From: Verrucomicrobiota bacterium
Lineage (GTDB): Bacteria > Verrucomicrobiota > Verrucomicrobiia > Opitutales > Seribacteraceae
Reading direction: 5' to 3'
Assembly (NCBI GenBank): GCA_014382645.1
Contig: JACNJI010000405.1
Coordinates: 1 to 22,544 of the forward strand
DNA length: 22,544 nt
Positions 17,311 through 22,544 of this stretch are shown one piece after another. The notes below the pieces were generated by a model. That model was not told where the DNA came from. It saw only the letters and a program-made list of their open reading frames with translations, and ran no database searches. The first letter of the stretch is position 1; every line of letters begins with the position of its first letter. Made by a program: the position numbers and the translations under genes.

Positions 17311-19905
17311 CTAACGCTGGTTGAAAATTTTGCTGTTTGCAACAGTCACAATCAAGTCACGAAATCCCTTTCCCTGACTCATCGCCTTGCTTGCTATCTT
17401 TCTGATTTCCTCTTCGTCCAGTAGGGTCATCTTTCGTCCCGTCCCGTAAGTAAGAAGTTTCCCTGTTAGGTTTTTGGCCAGCAAATCCTTTTTGCCAAGC
17501 AGAGCCTTCTTGAGACCCCGAGGATCTTGGAAACTTTCGCCGGAGGCCAAGGTGGCTGAGCCGTCGATGGGAAAGGAAGGAAAGAAAACGGTCGTGTGTT
17601 GGGATCGTTTCCAGTAACGCGAACGGTAGTAGGTCGGCCTGTAGCCTCCTACCGGGTCGAAAAATTCAAGGGGGAAGCCGAAGGGGTCGATCTTGTCATG
17701 GCAATCGGCGCAGGTCTCGACCGAGCGGTGCTTTTCGAGCAACTGCTTAACCGACTTGGCACCCCGCACGTCAGGGTCGATCGGTTCGACGTCCGGTGGG
17801 GGTGGGGCAGGGGGCGTGCCCAAAAGGCTTTCCAGTACCCAGATTCCGCGCACCACGGGGGAAGTGTCGACGCCGTTGGCGGTGAGCGTCAGGATGCTTG
17901 CCTGTCCGAGCAAGCCGCCCCGGACCCCATCGGGGGTAAGGGAAACCTTTCGAAAGTGAAGACCCTGCACGCCCTTGATCCCATAGTGCCGAGCGAGATC
18001 CTGGTTGAGAAAGGCATAGTCCGAATGAATGAAGTCGGTGAGAGGGGCGTTAGTTTTGATTGCATGACGCAGAAACTGGAGGGTTTCCCCGATCATCGAA
18101 TCCTCGAGGCCGTAGTTGTAGTACTCCCTGAATTTGAGGGAATCGGGAGGCATTGTACCCAGCTTGTCGAGCCGAAGCCAGCTGGAGGCAAAGCCTTTCA
18201 CGAAGGAATCGCTCCTTGGGTCCTCTAGTAACCTCAGCACGTGTTTGCCTAAAACCTCTGGATCGTGGATACTTCCTTCCTTGGCGAGATTGAAAAGTTC
18301 GTTGTCGGGAAGGGAGCCCCAGAGAAAATAGGACAGCCGGTTGGCCAGCTCGAAAGGACCGATCCGTTTGTCGGGTGATGCCTCTTCCCTCAAGTAGAGG
18401 AAATCAGGTGAGACCAGCATTGCCTTGAGGGCCAAAAAGAAGGCCTCCTCAGGGGATCGTCCAAGCTTCTTCGTGGCATTTTTTTCAAGACGCAGGTAAG
18501 GTTCGATTTCGGGTTTGGCCAGTGGTCGCCGGAAGGCCCGTCGGGCAAAACGGCTGAACGTGGTTGCCAAGTCAACTTTCGCCAAGTCCCGTTGGCCATC
18601 GAGGAAAACCTGTTGAGCCTTGGAATGGTAGGTACCTTGCGTCGGGCCGTGAATTCGCATCTCGTGAACGCGCAGGAGGGGCCCCTTCCACACATCCGAG
18701 ACCAACCGGCCGGGTACCGCATCCTTGCCGATGATATGCCAGGCATGAGATCCCTGTTTCCCGCGAAACTCCACGTCGGTGTGGTACTTCTTGAGGATGT
18801 CGCGCATCCAGTAGTCGGATGGCCCCGGCCCATTGTCCCAGTTGATGAAGGGAACGTCTCCCTTGTCCATCCAGGTGGTGACTTCGAATTTTTTTGGCCG
18901 GTGGTCCACCAGGTCCCACAAGCCGATCCGGGAGCGGGACTTGACCGAGTCCGAGGCGAGGCCCTTGGTTCCCCTCGAGACGTAAAGTCCGAGCTGCATG
19001 GGGGGGGTCAGGTCGGTCGGAATCATCATGGGATCATAGGGATGAGTGAGTCGGCGTATGGCCTCGGCAGTGATGGAGATCCTGTAGTAACCGGAAACCT
19101 GAATACCGCCTCGCCGGGCGAAGTCCTGAGGCACTGTGCCGAGCGAGAAGTGATCGCTCAGTTGTTTCTTGCCCGCCCCGATATCTAGGTACTTGTCCTT
19201 AACGTGCAGACGGTACATCCAGGGCGTGGTGGCCTCCCTGTCCCGGTAACCCCAATCTTGGGGTTTGATGAGCAAGGTCTCCGCCTTTCTCGGTTCGTCG
19301 AAGCGAAAGGCCATCCGGAGGTACCGGTCGGCCGCCTCGAGGTAGGCGTCGAGGTGCCCTTCGCTTAACCTGAGGACATCGCCTATGTTGGTGAACCCTT
19401 CGATCTCGTCGTCCGCAGGAAAATCCTCGGTGAGGTCGAAGGGAAGATTCCCGAGACTGAGCATATCGCGCATGCTGTTCCGGTATTCGATACGATTGAG
19501 TCGGCGAAGAACCGTTTCTGTCGGTCCCTTTTCTTTTTCCAATTCCAGCAGGATCTCGGTCAGCCAACTTACGGCTTTCTTGATTTCTTGGTTCCTAGGT
19601 TGCTTGACGTCCTTCTTCTTGGGGGGCATCTCGCCGAGATTGAGTTGATGGAGAATGTCGTGGAGTAAGTCGGCTTTGCCGGGCTTGGCTAAGTCCATCA
19701 TCCACTTTCCACCAGCACGCGAGGTCAATTGGTGAAAGCTTCGTTCCCCCTTTTGTTCCTCCGGACCATGGCACTGGATGCAGTAGGTTTGAATGAATTG
19801 ACGAACCCCCGAATCGAGCTCCACTACCTTGCCCTCGAGGTTCTCCGAGCCTGACATAGTCCAAACCCAGGCCCAAGTAAGTATGATTCCGAGCAATTTA
19901 CGCAT
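17311..19905 (-). CDS. Diheme cytochrome B (PSCyt1-DUF1587-1595-1592-1588-1585)
   Basis: An 864-residue exported protein with the full domain set. I chose the start at 19905 because it begins a signal peptide (MRKLLGIILTWAW...) and has AGGG five bases upstream, overlapping the stop of DUF1552 B. The open frame continues upstream to 20073 but only as a shadow of that gene. Domains: PSCyt1 with C42-I-Q-C45-H46 and MPPKKK near 93; DUF1587 (about 133-195, LRRLNRIEYRN); a beta-rich middle region (about 205-440); DUF1595 (about 447-510, FARRAFRRPL); DUF1592 (about 515-640, ANRLSYFLWGSLPD); DUF1588 (about 660-770) with C732-A-D-C735-H736 followed by K-I-D-P-F-G-F; and a DUF1585 tail. Two c-type hemes are predicted. 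It is seven bases after the DUF1552 B stop, so they form one operon. It lacks the coiled-coil/beta insert seen in cytochrome A. Its biochemical activity is unknown. Confidence 0.92.
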   Translation of the reverse strand: MRKLLGIILTWAWVWTMSGSENLEGKVVELDSGVRQFIQTYCIQCHGPEEQKGERSFHQLTSRAGGKWMMDLAKPGKADLLHDILHQLNLGEMPPKKKDVKQPRNQEIKKAVSWLTEILLELEKEKGPTETVLRRLNRIEYRNSMRDMLSLGNLPFDLTEDFPADDEIEGFTNIGDVLRLSEGHLDAYLEAADRYLRMAFRFDEPRKAETLLIKPQDWGYRDREATTPWMYRLHVKDKYLDIGAGKKQLSDHFSLGTVPQDFARRGGIQVSGYYRISITAEAIRRLTHPYDPMMIPTDLTPPMQLGLYVSRGTKGLASDSVKSRSRIGLWDLVDHRPKKFEVTTWMDKGDVPFINWDNGPGPSDYWMRDILKKYHTDVEFRGKQGSHAWHIIGKDAVPGRLVSDVWKGPLLRVHEMRIHGPTQGTYHSKAQQVFLDGQRDLAKVDLATTFSRFARRAFRRPLAKPEIEPYLRLEKNATKKLGRSPEEAFFLALKAMLVSPDFLYLREEASPDKRIGPFELANRLSYFLWGSLPDNELFNLAKEGSIHDPEVLGKHVLRLLEDPRSDSFVKGFASSWLRLDKLGTMPPDSLKFREYYNYGLEDSMIGETLQFLRHAIKTNAPLTDFIHSDYAFLNQDLARHYGIKGVQGLHFRKVSLTPDGVRGGLLGQASILTLTANGVDTSPVVRGIWVLESLLGTPPAPPPPDVEPIDPDVRGAKSVKQLLEKHRSVETCADCHDKIDPFGFPLEFFDPVGGYRPTYYRSRYWKRSQHTTVFFPSFPIDGSATLASGESFQDPRGLKKALLGKKDLLAKNLTGKLLTYGTGRKMTLLDEEEIRKIASKAMSQGKGFRDLIVTVANSKIFNQR

Positions 19906-19912
19906 GTTCGCC

Positions 19913-21190
19913 CTAAGCGAGTCGATCGAAGTCTGTGAGGGTGCCGGCAGAGGTGTTGAACCGGTCGATCTCGAGCCCGAAGTTTTGCAGCATTGAAAGA
20001 TACAGGTTGCAGAGGGGAGTCGAGTGCCTTGCCCGACGAGCGTAGTGCCTGTGCTCACCGTGCTTGAAACCACCCCCCGCCAAAACGATGGGCAAGTCCC
20101 GGTTGCTATGGGAATTGGCGTTACTCATGCCGCTGCCGAAGAGGGCCATGGTACTGTCGAGTAGGGAGTCACCGTTGGGTTCGCGGATTTCTTTGAGTTT
20201 GCCTAGGAAACGGGCGAATTGGTTGGTGTGAAAGGTCTCGATGATGGAGAGTTCCTCGATCGTTTCTTGTACTTGTCCGTGGTGGGAGAGGGTGTGGTAG
20301 CCCTTGCCGACACCGGGAAGCCCGCCGTTGTCCTTGCCCAACTCGGTGAAGGAGAGGGTGATGACCCGGGTGGAATCGGTTTGCAGAGCGAGTGTCATGA
20401 GATCGTAATAGAACGGAGTACGATCCTTCAGGGTGAGGGAATCGACGGCTCGAGGAAGATCGTAGTCGGTACCCGGTTTCTCCTTGTCCAGCCATAGTCT
20501 CGATTGCTCGATGCGTTTTTCAAGTTCACGTACCGAGGTGAAGTACTGATCGAGCTTTTGCTTGTCGTTTTGGCCCAAGCCCCGCTGAAAGGATTGGGCC
20601 TGGTCACCCGCCAAGTCGAGGATCGAACGCTTGTCCTCCAGATCCCGTTGCGCCTGTTCACGGGTATTGCGGTTCTCCTTGCGGAAAAGCATGCGGTAAA
20701 GCTGTTCGAGGCTACGGACAGGCTGAACCGAGTTTCCATTTCGGGTCCAAGACAGTGTATGCTCTTTGCCTTTCCCTGCATCGAGTGTGAGGGATGGGAA
20801 ACGGGTCTTTGGACCAACCGATTGGGCGGCTTTCTGGTCGACCGATATGTTGGCCTCGGAAAATCCCTTAGCCTGAGTGGCGGGAATGCCACTGAGAAAG
20901 AACTTAGTTGCGTTGTGGCCACCGCTCAGGTTGTGATCCAATCCGGAGAAGACGGTGTAGTCCTTACGGAATGGTGCTAGTGGACGGAGCAGCAGGGGAG
21001 CCTTGTAATGCGGTCCGATTTGCTCGGGATGAAAATGCCGGGGGACCAGCCCGTAAAAGATACCGGAAGCAGTTATTCTCTTTGGGGGGGCAAGAGTACC
21101 CGAAGCCGAGTTTACCTCCAGCAGGGGAAGTGCGAGAAAGGATCCTCCCAAGCCCTGAATGAATCGTCTTCTATGAATTGAATTCCGCAT
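19913..21190 (-). CDS. Tat-exported DUF1552 protein B
   Basis: A 425-residue protein starting with a twin-arginine signal (HRRRFIQGLGGSFLALPLL, residues 6-24). The remainder is a clear DUF1552 match: GIFYGLVPRHFHPE near residue 44, a DHNLSGGHNATKFFLSG segment (about 85-101), the LEQLYRMLFRKENR motif, a long helical region with the SVRELEKRIEQS pattern, and a C-terminal part with metal-type residues (NSHSNRDLPIVLAGG) ending in a helix that mentions LEIDRFNTS. The role is unknown; the fold is thought to be related to DUF1501 and sulfatase-like hydrolases. It is the first gene of the B module, with diheme cytochrome B starting seven bases after its stop. There is no Shine-Dalgarno before the ATG. 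The 70-base upstream spacer has phased A-tracts that may form part of a promoter. Confidence 0.88.
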   Translation of the reverse strand: MRNSIHRRRFIQGLGGSFLALPLLEVNSASGTLAPPKRITASGIFYGLVPRHFHPEQIGPHYKAPLLLRPLAPFRKDYTVFSGLDHNLSGGHNATKFFLSGIPATQAKGFSEANISVDQKAAQSVGPKTRFPSLTLDAGKGKEHTLSWTRNGNSVQPVRSLEQLYRMLFRKENRNTREQAQRDLEDKRSILDLAGDQAQSFQRGLGQNDKQKLDQYFTSVRELEKRIEQSRLWLDKEKPGTDYDLPRAVDSLTLKDRTPFYYDLMTLALQTDSTRVITLSFTELGKDNGGLPGVGKGYHTLSHHGQVQETIEELSIIETFHTNQFARFLGKLKEIREPNGDSLLDSTMALFGSGMSNANSHSNRDLPIVLAGGGFKHGEHRHYARRARHSTPLCNLYLSMLQNFGLEIDRFNTSAGTLTDFDRLA

Positions 21191-21194
21191 GCGT

Positions 21195-21240
21195 AAAAAA
21201 GTTCGTTAATCCCTTTTTTATTCTTTTTTGCGGATTTTTT
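21195..21240 (-). promoter_or_regulatory. Phased A-tracts upstream of the DUF1552 B gene
   Basis: On the + strand three runs of exactly six T begin at 21214, 21224 and 21235, spacings of 10 and 11 bases, and a run of six A lies at 21195-21200. A-tracts repeated in phase with the helix are known to bend DNA. They sit in the 70-base spacer just before the DUF1552 B start and could be an UP-element-like or curved promoter region. No confident -35/-10 pair was found there. Confidence 0.4.
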
Positions 21241-21260
21241 CAAGTTTTGGAGTGGGGAGT

Positions 21261-22219
21261 TTACTTAAATAGCGGTTCGACCATCTGGTCGTTGATGCTT
21301 TCCCATTCCTTGAGGAGTTTTTGGAGGGTTTCGGGTTGGGACTCGGCTAGGTCCTTCGTTTCTGAAAAGTCTTTCGAGAGATCGTAGAGTTCCCACTTCT
21401 TCGGCTGTTGCCGGACCAGCTTTAGGTCACCTTTGCGCAGCGCGGTCTTGTGGCTTTGCCTCCAGTAGAGGATCTGGTGCGGGTCGTCTTTGTTCTTGCC
21501 GGTGAGGTAGGGTAGGAGGTCCACGCATTCGGCTTGCTTGCCCTTGGGCAGGGGAACACGGGCGGCTCCGTGAATGGTTGCGAAGATATCGGTGCTGATG
21601 ACTGGGCGGTCATAGGTTTGGCCTGCGGGAATCCTACCAGGCCACCGAACCATGAACGGCACGCGGATTCCGCCTTCGTACATTTGCCCCTTTCCTCCCC
21701 GAAGGGGAAGGTTGCTGCTAGTCAGTTCTCGGGTCGGTCCACCATTGTCGCTGAGGAAGAAGACCAAGGTATCTCTTTCCAGGTCCTCATCACCGATCTT
21801 TTTCATGATCTCGCCCACGCTGTCATCGAGGTTGGCCAGCATGGCTGCGAAGATGCGTCTCTGGACATCCTCGATATGCTTGAACTTCTTCATGTACTTG
21901 TCCGCCGCTTGGAGTGGGCTGTGCACCGCGTTATAGGCAACGTAGAGAAAGAAAGGCTTGTCCGCGTGCCGGTCGATGAAGTCCACGGACTCACGAGTAA
22001 TGGCATCGGTAAAGTACTCCTCTTCAGTGACGGGTTGGCTTCCCCTCACGATCGGGTTGTTGGCATCGTAATCGGGCTCGTTGTTTCCCATGTGCGTCGA
22101 ATAAATCACTTTGCCAAAGGTCCGCCTGCCTTCGCCTCCGCCGGCTTGTCGGCCGCGATGGAATAGGCAGGCAAGCCCAAAGCTATCAGTGCAAGTAAGA
22201 TGATTTTCATACTCTTCAT
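21261..22219 (-). pseudogene. Sulfatase C remnant lacking its active-site region
   Basis: The C-terminal two-thirds of a type-I sulfatase is clear: NPIVRG, PFFLYVAYNAVHSPLQ, FFLSDNGGP (metal-binding Asp-Asn), SSNLPLRGGKG, GGIRVPFMVRWPG and the C-terminal subdomain. There is no DDxG calcium motif and no C-x-P-S-R. The 5' end, read from the ATG at 22219, encodes a good signal peptide (MKSMKIILLALIALGLPAYS..., cleavage near AA-DK) with AGG eight bases upstream. That frame stops at 22106-22108 after 37 residues. The sulfatase body is in a different frame. The simplest explanation is an internal deletion of roughly 150-180 codons, with loss of frame, at about 22105-22150. The product could not be an active sulfatase. 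A misassembly could look the same. It lies between DUF1552 B and a SUMF1-family gene. Confidence 0.85.
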
Positions 22220-22259
22220 AGGCTTTGCCTAGCACTTTTCGGGATGAATTAAAACCTCG

Positions 22260-22267
22260 ATTTTATA
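22260..22267 (-). promoter_or_regulatory. Possible -10 element upstream of sulfatase C remnant
   Basis: On the - strand TATAAAAT lies about 40 bases before the ATG at 22219, a suitable distance for a -10 box with a roughly 30-base leader. No good -35 was found at 16-18 bases upstream, so this is only a candidate. Confidence 0.25.
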
Positions 22268-22353
22268 CACGGCTCAATAAAAGGCATACCAGGTAGCGAG
22301 CATTGTTTTATTTCGGCTTTTCCTTAGAAACTAAATCGGGTTAGTAAACACCC

Positions 22354-22544
22354 TTAAGGCACGCGGGTCAGGCGAAAACCAGTCTGGCTGCCGGCGTAAG
22401 CTTCCGTGGAACCACTGCGGCTGGTGGCGTTGCAGGTCCGGCAATAGGTATCCCAACCTCCACCGCGGTGGGCTCGGGTAAAGCCCGATTTCGGTCCTTG
22501 AGGATCGGTTGCCTCAACGGGTTCATAGGAAGGGTTCCAGTAGT
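22354..22544 (-). CDS. SUMF1 (formylglycine-generating-enzyme-like) C-terminus, cut by window edge
   Basis: The last 62 residues of a SUMF1/FGE-sulfatase-family protein, with the 5' part outside the window. The C-terminal signature is present: R-A-H-R-G-G-G-W, then C-x-x-C, a conserved Arg, and T-G-F-R-L-T-R before the TAA. True formylglycine-generating enzymes activate sulfatases by oxidising the Cys of C-x-P-x-R, which would fit the sulfatases here. However, the spacing from RGGGW to the conserved Cys and Arg matches the broader SUMF1 paralogue pattern (RGGSW...NCR-type) better than the paired-cysteine site of true FGE. It may therefore be another nonheme-iron or scaffold member. It is upstream of, and co-directional with, the sulfatase C remnant, about 134 bases away. 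Family assignment is firm; activity is open. Confidence 0.8.
   Translation of the reverse strand, partial: YWNPSYEPVEATDPQGPKSGFTRAHRGGGWDTYCRTCNATSRSGSTEAYAGSQTGFRLTRVP

Noticed and set aside
17596..18228. Long + strand open frame (210 codons) within diheme cytochrome B
   Set aside because: It is antisense to conserved DUF1592/DUF1588 sequence; a compositional shadow.
19906..20073. Extension of the diheme cytochrome B frame upstream to 20073 (56 more residues)
   Set aside because: It lies inside the DUF1552 B coding region, has no signal-like character, and the start at 19905 has both a signal peptide and an AGGG site.
21534..22166. Long + strand open frame (210 codons) opposite the sulfatase C remnant
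   Set aside because: It is antisense to clear sulfatase sequence with no domain of its own.
1..22544. CRISPR array, insertion sequence or integrase/attachment site
   Set aside because: No direct-repeat arrays, transposase or recombinase sequences were recognised on either strand.

Overview
The window looks like part of a Verrucomicrobiota chromosome, with Planctomycetota as the second choice. The evidence is gene content: secreted type-I sulfatases, DUF1552 proteins, DUF1587/1592/1588/1585 cytochromes, a beta-propeller plus CxxCH protein of the kind described from Pirellula and Verrucomicrobium, a DUF3500-like protein and a SUMF1-family protein. There is no rRNA, tRNA or other phylogenetic marker, so this rests on families alone. 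Most products carry Sec or Tat signals, so the region mainly serves the periplasm or cell surface. Few genes have a strong Shine-Dalgarno.

Left part (1-8135): mostly + strand. A type-I sulfatase broken by a +1 frameshift (339-2331) is followed by a secreted isochorismatase-like hydrolase (2457-3341). A housekeeping-type FAD-dependent dehydrogenase lies on the - strand (3487-5103). A Tat-exported DUF3500-like protein (5397-6437) and an intact sulfatase with an unusual C-T-P-C-R active-site motif (6534-8135) complete this part.

Right part (8176-22544): entirely - strand. In transcription order it holds the 3' end of a SUMF1-family gene, a sulfatase remnant that has lost its active-site region, DUF1552 protein B, a diheme cytochrome, DUF1552 protein A, a second diheme cytochrome, a very large beta-propeller/HEAT/cytochrome c/PmoA-like fusion, and a small cupin. 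The DUF1552 plus diheme cytochrome pair occurs twice in tandem. Three proteins in this run carry five CxxCH motifs in total. A perfect 9-bp hairpin follows the second pair and may separate it from the fusion gene and cupin.

Reading of the whole (inference): a cell-surface locus for sulfated or otherwise modified glycans, in which sulfatases desulfate and a c-heme oxidation module acts on the sugar or its products. The two outer sulfatases are both broken (frameshift; internal deletion), so either the desulfation arm is decaying or the assembly has errors there. The best candidates for new biology are the duplicated DUF1552/diheme module with its five hemes, the PmoA-like fusion, and a coiled-coil plus beta-sandwich inserted in one cytochrome. 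No CRISPR array, insertion sequence, tRNA or rRNA was seen.
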